Of a stretch of DNA of 64,000 bases, positions 1 through 10,787 are shown piece by piece. The stretch is from Allium sativum (taxonomy: Eukaryota > Streptophyta > Magnoliopsida > Asparagales > Amaryllidaceae). The position numbers and the translations under genes were made by a program. Each line of letters begins with the position of its first letter. Position 1 is the stretch's first letter. The notes beneath the pieces are model-generated. The model worked only from the letters and a program-made list of their open reading frames with translations, had not been told where the DNA came from and did no database searches. The stretch spans positions 322,433,956 to 322,497,955 of the forward strand of contig CM060922.1 in NCBI GenBank assembly GCA_030737875.1, written 5' to 3'.

Positions 1-1893
1 CGACCGCATTATGGCCTGAAGCGTCGTTTGAATAAAATGGCTATTTTTAAATAAATAAAAATAGCGATAAATCGTTATAAAATATTATAAATGATATGGA
101 ATGGAAATAAACCGAATTTACCCGGTTTAGTGGACATTTTATGGTTGAATGTGTTTGGCGTGAATTGTTGTCGAATAATTTAACCATTGAAATGAATTGA
201 TTTAAATTCTAAATATACGTGAATTATTTGAAAAGGCCGAGTTAAATCTCATTTCAAATAATTGATCGGCGATAAGAATTCGATGATGAAGACGGTGGTT
301 GAAGACCGGAGATCTTCACCGTGGTTGGATGATAACTGATGTCTTGATTGGGAGGCATCCCGAAATATAGATAATAAGTGGTGATCGTCCATACGTGCTT
401 GGAGATCGATGGGTATGCGAGGTATATAGTGCCTCCGGTTTCGTTCAGACCTAGAACGAACTTGTAAATGGACTGTGTGTCTAACATTGGATTTTGTTCT
501 GTGCTGATTGATCTCTATTAAATATATATCTTTTTAGCAATGGAAAATTTATTCTCTTGTTTAACGTCCTTCTCTGAGACGTACGAGCTCAGAGGTTATA
601 TATCGATAGAAATCAGTCGCATAGCGTGAATTGCCTATGTGGCACGCCTGAGTGGCAAATGATCAAGGCTTCTGTTGAAAAGCAAAGTCTTGTGGTTGAT
701 GATCAAAGCACGACCTATGTGTCATAGCTTTGTGTATAATGTGAATTTGCGAGCCTCACACCCCGATATGAGCCAGAAACGGGAGAGGACCTCAGGGAGG
801 ACATGCGTTTCTTTCTAGCTAGAGGTGGTGTCAATGCTTAAACTGGCTGACATACATATTATTTTCACTTGTGTGGTTGTTGATGTTGCGAGGCGCCTCA
901 GATATATCGGTGACTATGTGAAGCCGATGGAGTTATAGGACTCATTTACGCCGTAAAGGGTGGGGAAACGCAGTGTTCAGGCATTTTAATCCACATCGAT
1001 GGACCGGCCCTATCGCTCCAAGGGCCCACCTGAGTTTGGGTCCTGAGGCTCGGGCTAGAGAGTCTCGAAGTCGGTAAGGACTATCTTTTGCCTTGGTTCA
1101 TGACGGAAATCCAATTTCCAAATGCGTGACTGTGCGGTTTTGATTGTATACCTATGTATGGCGACATGATATATGGTACCCATGTCGTCTATGATTGATA
1201 CTTATGATTTGAAATTATTTCTGAAACATATAAACACTAGTAGTAATATCAAATGCTTTTGTTTATTCGTATCAAGCATATTTTGGCCATTATAAGGTAA
1301 AAACTCTATCCTCCGGTTTGCGTTGCATTGTGTGATGGGAACTGAGTCTTATAATGGCTTCATTTTTATAAAAAGCATTACGATGTTTAAAAGATTTACT
1401 TGTTTTAAAGCACTGGCAATCCAATGGAGTAAACCCGTTCCGCGAAAGTGGCGTGGTCCTGTGATTAGCCATAATATAAAATGTGTTAAGTAGATTTCTC
1501 ATACCAGTCCCATGACTGACTCGTAGTTTGTTTCACTTGCAAACTCGGGTGCCCCTTTTTCTACACGGGCAGCCTTATGTTTAGGTTTTAGCAGGCTCTT
1601 TCTGGATAGCTGGAGCTGAAGATGGATTCTATCATTTATCTCTTTTTATGCTGTTCAGCTCCTATTGTACATATTATGTTTGTTTTCCGCTATAGACATT
1701 TATGTATTGTTGAACTGTATTTGTACTAAGTATGATCCTGTATACTGTGTAACTCTGATGATTATGTTTATCCAGTGTATTATTTGTACATTATCTGGTG
1801 TATTTATTTAAATTTTATTCTGCTATTATCTGTTTATGTGTTATATTCCAAAGATTACCCTTGCCACCGTCGTACGGGGTTTTGGGGTCGTCA
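1..1893 (+). mobile_element. Long gypsy-type LTR (A1), left part outside window
   Basis: AT-rich non-coding sequence ending in GGGGTCGTCACA, the 3' end expected for an LTR beginning TGTAACAACCCGA (seen at 4205). Positions about 190-700 align with 19130-19634 (part of A2), and on the opposite strand with the right-hand parts of D1 and D2, for example the tracts at 429-489 and 1500-1560. The A1/A2 alignment carries many substitutions and indels, so A1 and A2 are probably different insertions rather than a pair. No PBS follows position 1893. I see no gene here; the two short minus-strand open frames have no recognisable domain. Confidence 0.7.
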
Positions 1894-2038
1894 CATTGAG
1901 TCAATACTTCAAAACTGATACTGAGAAAAGGTGTGATTATAGCCCGAAAATCAATTGGGTGTTAGTCACTATACTTCGAAAATCGGTTGGGGTGTTCCCT
2001 TGTAGCCCTAAAATCAAGGAGTGTAGTATTGGATATCA
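1894..2038 (+). other. Unassigned joint between LTR A1 and the tandem array
   Basis: This 145-bp stretch has loosely repeated phrases (GAAAATCAATTGGG, then GAAAATCGGTTGGG, then AAAATCAAGG) and runs directly into the first array unit. It looks like the upstream part of the same copia-type LTR that supplied the array, but that is inference. It replaces the PBS and leader expected next to LTR A1. Confidence 0.35.
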
Positions 2039-3016
2039 GTTGAATAGAAATCCACATCAACCTAGGACTGGATGTAGGGTAACTCCGAACCTATATAAAA
2101 TCACGGTGTGTACTTTTCTTTTCTTCTTTTTATTTTTAATTTCTGCATTTGTGATTGATTCTGTGATTGTTGATATCTGTGATTTGCACAATATTCCGAT
2201 AAGTCTAAAAGGATTTCAAGAAACTAATAAAATTCATAAAATGCTATTCACCCCCTCTAGTGTCTAGTTTGTCTTAAGATCCTTAATTTGCATCCCCAAC
2301 AATGACATCATGCACTCAAACCATCATCACACCACATCAACCTAGGACTGGATGTAGGGTAGCTCCGAACCTATATAAAATCACGGTGTGTACTTTTCTT
2401 TTCTTTTTATTTTTAATTTCTGCATCTATGATTGATTCTGTGATTGTTGATATCTGTGATTTGCATAGCATTCCGATAAGTCTAAAAGGATTTCAAGAAA
2501 TTAATAAAATTCATAAAATGCTACCCTCCCCCTCTAGTGTCTAGATATTAGTTGAATAGAAATCCACATCAACCTAGGACTGGACGTAGGGTAACTCCGA
2601 ACCTATATAAAATCACAGTGTATACTTTTCTTTTCTTCTTTTTATTTTTAATTTCTGCATCTGTGATTGATTCTGTGATTGTTGATATCTGTGATTCGCA
2701 TAACATTCCGCTAAGTCTAAAAGGATTTCAAGAAATTAATAAAATTCATAAAATGCTATTCACCCCCTCTAGTGTCTGGATATTAGTTGAATAGAAATCC
2801 ACATCAACCTAGGACTGGATGTAGGGTAACTCCGAACCTATATAAAATCATGGTGTGTACTTTTCTTTTCTTCTTTTTATTTTTTATTTCTGCATCTGTG
2901 ATTGATTCTGTGATTGTTGATATTTGTGATTTGCATAACATTCCGATAAGTCTAAAAGGATTTCAAGAAATTAATAAATTTCATAAAATGATATTCACCC
3001 CCTCTAGTGTCTTGTT
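2039..3016 (+). repeat. Four-copy tandem array of a 235-bp LTR-end-like unit
   Basis: The marker CCACATCAACCTAGGACTGG occurs at 2052, 2332, 2564 and (as CCACATCAACCTAGGACTGG) 2799, giving spacings of 280, 232 and 235 bp. Each unit carries a TATA-like CCTATATAAAATCA, a TTTTCTTTTC tract and an end close to CACCCCCTCTAGTGTC. The order TATA, leader, terminal C-rich tract suggests the promoter-to-end part of a copia LTR. The first spacing is longer because about 60 bp (2273-2331) intervenes; nearly the same 60 bp recurs at 3019-3078, right after the last unit. The open frames across the units are by-products of the repeat. Confidence 0.8.
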
Positions 3017-3080
3017 TGTCTTAAGATCCTTAATTTGCATCCCCAATAATGACATCATGCACTCAAACCATCATCACACT

Positions 3081-3551
3081 AAAGTAGAATGTTTCTCTGA
3101 TGCTGACTGGGCAGGTTTGAGAGTAGATAGAAAATCAACCTCTAGTTATTGTGTGTTTGTAGGTGGAAATTTGTTATCATGGAAAAGCAAGAAGCAAAGC
3201 ATGGTAGCCCGGTCAAGTGAAGAATCTGAGTATAGAGCAATGACTAAGGCAGTATGTGAAATCATGTGGTTGAATCATCTCGCGACAGAAATAAGATTGA
3301 AGGTTGAAAAACCAATAGTGTTGGACTATGATAATCAAGCAGCTCTACACATTGCATCAAATCCTGTTTTTCATGAAAGGACCAAGCATATTGAGGTAGA
3401 TTGTCATTTTGTTAGGGGGAAATTCAACAAAGCATTGTATGTAAGACATGAGAGCATATGGCTGATATCTTTACAAAGGCTTTTTGATGGAAGAAAAATG
3501 AGTTATCTGTGCAGCGAGTTGGGCATGATAAACTCACATGCTTCCACTTGA
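3081..3551 (+). pseudogene. Ty1/copia RNase H and polyprotein C-terminus, truncated
   Basis: This is the last part of a copia Pol polyprotein, the RNase H domain that degrades the RNA strand of the RNA-DNA hybrid. Visible motifs are SDADWAG (first catalytic Asp), KSTSSYCVFVGG, LLSWKSKKQ, ARSSEESEYRAM (catalytic Glu), DYDNQAALH and HERTKHIEVDCHFVRGK, then a C-terminal LGMIN motif and a stop just before the PPT. Between residues HES and MSYL the reading frame is shifted: the family's ADIFTKAF motif is found in a neighbouring frame at about 3452-3475. Gag, protease, integrase and RT are absent; upstream is the tandem array. The open frame continues upstream into the array, so its first Met is artificial. 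It is a dead 5'-truncated copy. Confidence 0.9.
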
Positions 3552-3558
3552 GGGGGAG
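3548..3558 (+). other. Copia polypurine tract
   Basis: TTGAGGGGGAG sits immediately after the polyprotein stop and directly before TGTTACAAGG, the expected start of the 3' LTR. This is the usual plus-strand primer position of copia elements. Confidence 0.75.
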
Positions 3559-3791
3559 TGTTACAAGGATGTGCATGTTATGTCATAGGTAGGTGTTCAA
3601 GTAGTGTACAAAGAATGTTGTTTCTTTTGTTATTTCTTTTTGTTTTACAGGCATTGGGCTTTCGATGATGTTGGGCCGTATTGGGCTGTGTATGTTTTAT
3701 GTGTTCTTTTATATGTACACATGTACGTAAATTATTGAGATGTGATTGATATCAGTAAGTATTTGAATACTATTTTCCCTCTTTAACTTCA
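3559..3791 (+). mobile_element. Probable copia 3' LTR
   Basis: It starts TGTTACAAGG right after the PPT. A plausible end is ...CTTTAACTTCA at 3791, giving 233 bp, a normal size for small copia LTRs. There is no second LTR in the window to confirm the right border, so the end is uncertain. Confidence 0.45.
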
Positions 3792-4204
3792 TAATAGGTT
3801 TATCTAAACCTAATCTAACTAGTATGGACGAATGTCTGACATTGCACTTATAATATATGTATATTGTTGTCCATGAATGTACACCCTACTTTGATGCGTA
3901 TGTGCTCATAAGTTATGCATTAATGGAAATCAATTGCGTGTAATGGACTTCGCAACGTGTAACTCTCCTACACTATGTACACTATGTGGTGCAAGTTGTG
4001 GTTTTACCGATAGGGCTGTACAATGGAGGTTATTGCGAAATTTTTCAAAAATTTAGGGTGTTAGCCAAATTTTTGAGAAATTTGAAAATTCTTAGAAACT
4101 GAAAAGTTGAAGAATGAAAGCCAGAATGAAAGTTGAGTTGGCTAGTTAAACAACTTTCATCTCCGTTCCTTTTCGAGGACGGAAAGATTTTAAGTGGGGG
4201 AGAC
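3792..4204 (+). other. Internal 3' remnant and PPT of the A2 element
   Basis: Non-coding sequence ending in TTTTCGAGGACGGAAAG and then TAAGTGGGGGAGAC (4191-4204), directly before the TGTAACAACCCG start of LTR A2. The box resembles the PPT regions of B, C, D1, D2 and E. No coding similarity is visible in the preceding 400 bp. Confidence 0.6.
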
Positions 4205-4281
4205 TGTAACAACCCGAAATTTCTGAATCAATTTAAATTTTTTATTTTAGCTATTTTAGTGGGTTTTGAATATTTTAAATG

Positions 4282-4524
4282 ATTTATTTTAAATAATAAC
4301 GACTAAAAATATATTTAAATCGAAGTTCGAACGTATAAATTTATTATAATCATAAAACGAGCCTGAAATGGCGCGGTAGTTTGAAAATTTGATTTGATGT
4401 ATAGGATTTATTTTAAATAATAACGACTAAAAATTTATTTAAATCGAAGTTAGAACGTATAAATTTATTTTAATTATAAAACGAGCCTGAAATGGCGTGG
4501 TTGTTTGAAAATTTGATTTTAAAT
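4282..4524 (+). repeat. 124-bp tandem duplication in LTR A2
   Basis: The block AAATAATAACGACTAAAAAT recurs at 4291 and 4415. Both copies continue through a stretch ending ACGAGCCTGAAATGGCG and TTTGAAAATTTGATTT, with a few differences between copies. Confidence 0.9.
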
Positions 4525-5207
4525 TCCAATTGAATGTATAGGATTCAAAATAAATCGGATTTCAGTAAAACCAGAAACATTTGAATCTGTTTAATAATAT
4601 CTTTTTAACGAATGTGAAAAATTCAGATTTCATAATATAAATTGAAAGTAATGTCCAGTTTAAAATTTAAAATAGTCTTTGTGGAATTTATATATATTTT
4701 AATATAATATATAGCCCTTAAAAATAGCCATTTTGCAAACAACCTCCATTTTCGACGAAACAACTTTCAATGGATCCAGAATGTCAAATTATTGTTAGGT
4801 TTCAAATTTCATAATTTTTGGAATTAATACGTAAGCGCAGTGAATTTAAATGTGTTCGGTAATTTAAATTTAAATTTAATCGACTAGAAAACGATCATTT
4901 CAAATAGTCTCTAAATTAGACGAATTAGTTTTGTTAGGACCATATCATCAAAACATAGCTAGATTTATTTTTCTGTAATTTTTGGAGTCAGTATGTGGCC
5001 CCGGTAAATTAAAATGTACGTTGGAATTCTATATTAACTGTTATATTAATTTATATTTAAATATTGATGAAAACCGATCGAAACAGTCGAATTGGCATAT
5101 GAAACATATTCCATTGTGTCCGGAATGGGGGTATTTGGTTAGAAATGACAATCGTTGGGGTTTGTTTGGAGTTCGGATGATAAACTTCATATTTACGTGA
5201 TTAAGGA

Positions 5208-5223
5208 ATTATATAAATATATT
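5208..5223 (+). promoter_or_regulatory. Candidate TATA box of LTR A2
   Basis: TATAAATA at 5212-5219 lies about 1 kb into the LTR. It is followed by C-rich, non-AT sequence, the same relative layout as the TATA boxes of D1 and D2. Inferred from position and composition only. Confidence 0.4.
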
Positions 5224-6913
5224 ATAAATAACAGCCCCTTTATCCATTCTTGAGGTCAAACCCCTAGCTCATGGTCAACAAAGAAATTCCGCCCCCATTT
5301 TGAAACCAACGACCAACCTTATCCCAATTTCCTCCTCCCAAAACTCGAGATCCGATCATCTATGTTGGAAGCTTCAAACAAAAAATCTCTTCAACTTTGT
5401 GAGATCGGTCTACTGACCAGAGATGATCACGATTAGGGCTTCAAGGTGGCTGATTTTGGCTGTCGTTCGTGCACCAATAGCGGATCAGAAAGGCCACCGA
5501 GCTCGGCCATGATCAGTGCATGGGAAGGAGGGCCCAAGGCCGACATCGTGGAGGCAACGGATCTTGGACCGGTCGACTATGAAGCGTGCAATTTGGATAC
5601 CTAACTATTAAGGGTTAGGTTCGGTTATTTCGTCGGCCTGGAACATTACGCAAGAAGGGATAAGTGACTAACCTGGTTAATTATTAATTAGGTTAAGATA
5701 ATTAAGTTAACTATTTTATTAATGTAATTATAGTTTAAAATTCTATAACTTATGTAAATTATATTAGAATTCGACGATTCAAATTGCGTTGGAACCGTGA
5801 CAACGAGCACTACAATATGGAACTGACCAGAACGAAAGTGGAGCACATTGAATTTTGAGCCAAATTAAACGTTCGGTTAATTTGGTTTAAAATTAAAATC
5901 TTCAAATAAAAAATGGCGGAGTGGAACCCAATGTGTGAACTCCTTCTCACTAAATTATATTTTAGCATGTTATTATATTCATGTATAAAAATATATAGAA
6001 TTGCCAGTGTATATTTTATCTGATTAATCATTATAAATTGTACATGGTGCCTGTTAGCTCACCTCCCTCGTCCACAGAGCATGGACGATTTAATTGATTA
6101 TATTGTGTTTTGACGTATTGTGTGTTGATTATGATGTTTAAAATATTAAAAATAATTTAATAATTTTTTGTGGTAGTTGAAATTAAATTATAAATATCTA
6201 TTTAAATTTAAACAGTGAAAATTGGCTAATTAGAAAAATAATTCAAATCGAATTAGAACTGGTTAAATTTATTAACAAATGATTATTTTGAATTGACTGT
6301 TGTTGTCTGGAAACCCCATATGGGTCTGGGGATGATAATTTATTCACATCTCCCCTCAATTTAATTATATGTCAATCGATTGATCGACATACTGTGATAA
6401 GCGTTATTTAATTATTTAATGCTTATACAGTACTAATTGCACTCTGGATGTGAATTGACTGTTAAATAATTGTTTATCACTATTTTTGAATACATGCGAT
6501 GAATAAAATCCATATAACTGAAATTATATGGTAATTGATTGAGTCACATTCCAATTTAGAATTAAAGAATATTTTAAAATAACGAATATTTTAAAATAAT
6601 ATTCACTGAATAATCAAAATATGATTTTGATGTCCGATTTTGGATGGACATGAAAATACTGAAATGAATATGAAGCCGAGTTAAGTAGATATTCGCCATT
6701 TTTAACTCGAACGGATTTTTATATCGATTTTATTCATTTATAATGAATATCGAAAAGAATTGATCCCAAAATCCGATATTTTGAAAATATTATCATTTTA
6801 ATATAATAATGATATGGAATATTCAATTTTGATTTAAAATTGAAAACGAAGTTGGAATCGTTTTAAAATGAATTTATAAACGATTTATATAATATGATTT
6901 AAATGGAAATCGA

Positions 6914-6915
<2 letters not shown>

Positions 6916-6957
<42 letters not shown>
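6916..6957. repeat. (AT)n microsatellite
   Basis: An uninterrupted run of about 21 TA dinucleotides. The apparent open reading frame across it is an artefact. Confidence 0.98.
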
Positions 6958-6963
<6 letters not shown>

Positions 6964-7631
6964 GGCCTGAATAAAACGCGCCGTGCAGCGACCATTCGCG
7001 AATTTCGATCATTAACTTCTAATGGATGTAACAGGAGATCCGACCGTCGGATTCTCCTAAAACCAGCATCATTGGGTTCGTATCGAAAAGACCTTTCCAA
7101 TAAATATAAGAGATTTGAAATCTAATGGTTAGCTTTGTAAATACATCCAAATCAGTTTTGGAAAAGGTAGCTGTAAATGCAGTTCGGTCTCCGTTATTGG
7201 AAACCGACTATAAGGGCCTTAATAAAATTATTAAAAATATGGAAAAAATTATATAATCATAATAAATGATTTGGAAAGATTTTGGATGGAAAATTCCAAG
7301 TTTGAAAAGATAAAATTATATTTTTATCCAAATGAACTAGTTATTAACTAGAATATAATCCAATAATGTTTAAATAAACAAATTGGATTGAGAAATAGGT
7401 TTTAAAATAACCAGAGTTTTCCAACGAATAAATTGGAATGGATTTGAATGGAAATAATCTTTGGAATATTTCGATATTTGATTCCGTGATTATATGGATA
7501 TTGTGACGGGAATTTGGAAGATACAGATGTCGTTATTCACAACACGATATCTGATAGTTTTTGAATTTGATCTTGAATATAAGCCAATAAAATTTATATT
7601 CAGAGCCTTGTATTTGATATCAAATTGGATT

Positions 7632-8150
7632 TTGGGTTTGTCGTGAATGGTGTCTTAAATAACACTGTTCTGAAACCCAGTTGAGAAAAGAATAAATCTT
7701 TTAATTAAGATTTAGAGAAGTTTACCAATTAATTAATATTTAATTGGAATTGAAATGAAAGTCGATTGTGGGTTTATCGTGAACTATGTTTTAAACGACA
7801 TTTGTTCTTTAACCCAATTAACAGGGAAGAGATGATTTGGAGTTTATAAATATTTTTATTAAGATTTAATGGAAATTTTCCAAAGTAAAATTTTCCAATT
7901 TAAAATATTAAATTGGAATTGAATGGAATTCGATTTTGGTAATAATCGAGATGAGCTTCTATGAATGAAGACCGTTATTATATATGGAGTTTAAAAGGAT
8001 TTGCTGCTATTTCATTTATATTATTAGTCTAATATGGGAATTTATATCGATTATACACTGGTATGATTTCCGTGTAGATTCCATTTTGATGGAAGATGAT
8101 TTTGGGTTTATCGTGAATGATGTTTTAAAGGACATTCGTTCTTTAACCCA
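7632..8150 (+). repeat. Three dispersed 48-bp hairpin-forming repeats
   Basis: Copies are at 7632-7679, 7769-7816 and 8103-8150, each exactly 48 bp. They start TGGGTTT.TCGTGAA and end in AACCCA. The ends pair (TGGGTT with AACCCA), and in the third copy an inner arm also pairs (GAATG with CATTC). All lie within LTR A2. Confidence 0.75.
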
Positions 8151-8569
8151 ATTAATGACATGATTTATTTCCTAAATTTGAATAATCATTAAATAATGAT
8201 TTTCAGGAGATTAAAACTAAAGTGGAGTTTTAATAAATCTTTAATTAGATTGAGAAGTTAATGTGGTAACTAAATTTGCCAAATTTGAGAAGTGATCGAG
8301 AATGCAGTATCACCAGTTTTACTCCAGGCGATTGTTAAATCTTTAATTAGATTTGAACGTGAAATGGTAATTAATTTTACCGATAACACAGTGGGTGTTA
8401 GATATGGAGTACTACCAGTTTTGCTCCATGGGATGAATAGGTTGGGACTGGGATTAATAAATAAGTGATTACTTCATTAAAGTTCGCTAATCCCGACTAG
8501 TAGATAAACCTTAATTTGGTTTAGAATTGACAAAGGATAAAATCAAATCTTTTGAATTGATATCAAAAG

Positions 8570-8574
8570 AAAGA
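8570..8574. other. Left target-site copy of element B
   Basis: AAAGA precedes the LTR start. GAAGA (18974-18978) follows the LTR end, so four of five bases match. Confidence 0.65.
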
Positions 8575-8837
8575 TGCAACACCCCGTAATTTTATAACAC
8601 GACATAAGAGATAATTAAAGAATACTTAATTTTCATAAGAAGATTTAAGGGAAACGGGCTGCGCCATTTCGTTCGTCTCGGAATTCTGCTTGGAATAGAG
8701 TCAGAGTTTGCGTAAATCGGATATCATATGAAGAAGTTATGAAGCTTAGAAGATTTCAGTTTAAAGTAGAATTTATTTAAATAATAATTAAACAACAAAA
8801 ATTGTTCAAAAATCCAACTTTAAACAAAGCGGGCTAA

Positions 8838-8901
8838 GCGGGAAATTTCCCGCGCGTGGGTGTCGACCCCCCCCCCCTGAAGTGTCGACAGGGGTGTCGA
8901 C
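8838..8901 (+). promoter_or_regulatory. E2F-like dyad plus GTCGAC cluster (B 5' LTR)
   Basis: GCGGGAAATTTCCCGC (8838-8853) is a perfect 16-bp palindrome containing TTTCCCGC on both strands, the E2F-type core. It is followed by GTCGAC at 8862, 8884 and 8896. The block lies about 120-185 bp upstream of the TATA box. The 3' LTR has the dyad at 16578-16593 with one change. Function is inferred. Confidence 0.6.
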
Positions 8902-9021
8902 CCCATCGGCCTAGATCTGGCCTGACATGTTCTGTGGTGGATCTGATGACGTGTTTTTCTGGTCTGGATGGTTCAGATGGATCCTAATCTAATCTAAGGG
9001 TTCTAATTCACCTAGAGCGTT

Positions 9022-9030
9022 TATAAAATA
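9022..9030 (+). promoter_or_regulatory. TATA box of element B
   Basis: TATAAAATA, preserved at the matching position of the 3' LTR (near 16784). It is followed by a C/A-rich stretch (CCTAACCCTAATC), a plausible transcription start region. Confidence 0.65.
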
Positions 9031-9245
9031 CCCGTAAACCTAACCCTAATCTCATTGTTTTCATCCATGGCGCCTACATGCTGCTCTAATCTAAATCAAA
9101 TCTAGCCTCTCTCCTCCACCATAGCATATCTGAATAGGAGTATTCAAATTAGAAGATCAGTTCTACAAACAATCAAAGTAGAGATTATTCACGATCAGAA
9201 TTACTACAACAACGCCTAATTCTCTTTTCTAAGAATCCTATCGCT

Positions 9246-9251
9246 GTGAGT
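9246..9251 (+). promoter_or_regulatory. Splice-donor-like GTGAGT, LTR B
   Basis: GTGAGT lies 224 bp downstream of the TATA start and is conserved at 17006-17011 in the 3' LTR. C and E have GTAAGT at the equivalent place. It would pair with the acceptor-like site at 10842. No transcript data, so tentative. Confidence 0.4.
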
Positions 9252-9844
9252 CTATGTTACTTTCACATATAATTAAATTAAAAAGTAATTGTGATAGGAT
9301 TGTAAATTGGATCTAATGTATATGCCTGTGACTGAAATGAATCTTATCAAGCTTGTAAATCATTATCTTTCAGATTCATACCTATAAATCTGTCATATGC
9401 CTTTCTGATCCATTTTATCGTTATACGCATGTTTATATTTCATATGCATGTTCTTATGTTTATGCCAGTCTGGATGTTTTGATTCTCTTCCCTTCTTCTT
9501 TTCCTTTTTCTTTATGAGATTAGGCTAACTTCGAGCCTAACATATTGCGTTGAGATTTAAATACAAATAACGTTGGAACGATTAGGAAAAAGTTTGGGAA
9601 ATATGCAATGAAATGAAATTTGGCATAAATTGTTGATGAATATGGAAAATTGGTTTGGGCATAATTGAGTATGACTTGTATACATGAGATTTAGAATAAA
9701 TTGTTAATAACTATGAAGATGGGTTTGGGCATAATTTGGCACATGAGAGTATAAACATAATTTAGATTGGAATATATTGTAATCCAAAGATTTGAAATTG
9801 GGACATGAATCAAGAAAGTGATAATGAACGCCTAAGACACGAGG

Positions 9845-10042
9845 TTAGATTCGGATTGTGGTATAAGCTTGCCCGGAACCGCCCGGCATATCCAGCAACC
9901 GCAATTTGGTAATCTAATGTGAGAGGTCAAAGGCAGAAATTAGATCCGCAATAATGAAAAGACACGAGGTTAGATACAAATTGAGGTATAAGCCTACCCA
10001 GAACCGCCCGGCAAATCCAGCAACCGCAAAACGGTAATCTAA
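9845..10042 (+). repeat. Twin structured repeats in LTR B
   Basis: Two related units, 9845-9917 and 9970-10042. Each begins TTAGAT and ends ATCTAA, with a central GCCCGGAACCGCCCGGC-type core (the second unit has CCAG on the left). In unit 1 an inner arm ATTGTGGT faces ACCGCAAT, which pairs with one G-U. Equivalent twin units occur in C (37681-37753 and 37794-37865) and E. Confidence 0.75.
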
Positions 10043-10787
10043 TGTGGGAGGTCTTACAAGATTACGGTTATAATGAATTAATGAACACTTAACCAAGATA
10101 AGACATGTGATAAGACATGGGGATAAAAAGGGGTTAAGTGGGAATTCCTAGTGGGGAACAAGCTTAGGAGGGAAGCTTGTGTTAAGTGGGTGGACCCTTT
10201 TCAACCAGTAACCCATTTTAGTATCTATATGAGCTCGAACTAGGTCGAGGACAGGGACACGCTTACTAGGGTTGATTTTAAGACGTCATTAAAGAGTTAG
10301 CGATGGTGGTGCAAGTCCAACGGAGTCTTGTGCGTGCGTGGGTCCGGGATGGTAGGTAAGACGCTGTTGCATCGTGTAGGTATAAGCCGTGCATTTCAGT
10401 AGTATCAGGGTTGCCACCTTAGGGAGTGATACACCCTATTGTGGGACCAGCATAGGTATCTACGAGGTTAGAGAGCCGATCGAATGGGGAGGATTGTGGG
10501 TACAACTAGTGGTGGTAGGAGCAAGTGGGGCACCTATGAGAGCAGCTAGGAGTACACGAAGCTACCATTATTATGATTAGCAGGGAGGGATCATCTCCTA
10601 ATATGTAACTAGTATGTTGGTACAGTGTAGAGCATATCTTATAGTGGTTAGAAGCGCAGTCGATGTTCTATCTTTCTTACCTTGTTTACCTTGTCATATC
10701 TGCTTATGTTACAGTCATCTCTTATATCCAGCTTATGTTCTTATCCTGTTACTTTATTGATTATATTGTTAAAGTCACTACAGTCAC

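Larger units (their letters stand above)
4205..8574 (+). mobile_element. LTR A2, part 1
   Basis: It starts TGTAACAACCCGA after a PPT and is cut at 8574 by element B; it resumes at 18974. Using A1 to supply the missing end, the full LTR would be about 6.2 kb. Contents in order: a 124-bp tandem duplication, a TATA box near 5212, a GC-richer stretch at about 5230-5600, long AT-rich sequence, an (AT)n tract and three 48-bp hairpin-forming repeats. No gene is seen. Confidence 0.75.

Noticed and set aside
2302..2794. 80-codon frames in each array unit as a repeated small protein
   Set aside because: The frames come from duplication of a non-coding LTR-like unit with a TATA box; the predicted peptides are Phe/Leu runs from the T-rich tract.
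6913..7125. Open frame starting with a Tyr-Ile repeat
   Set aside because: It is translation of an (AT)n microsatellite.
9040..9060. Telomere-like CTAACCCTAAT
   Set aside because: A single short match just after the TATA box, present in both B LTRs; no array.
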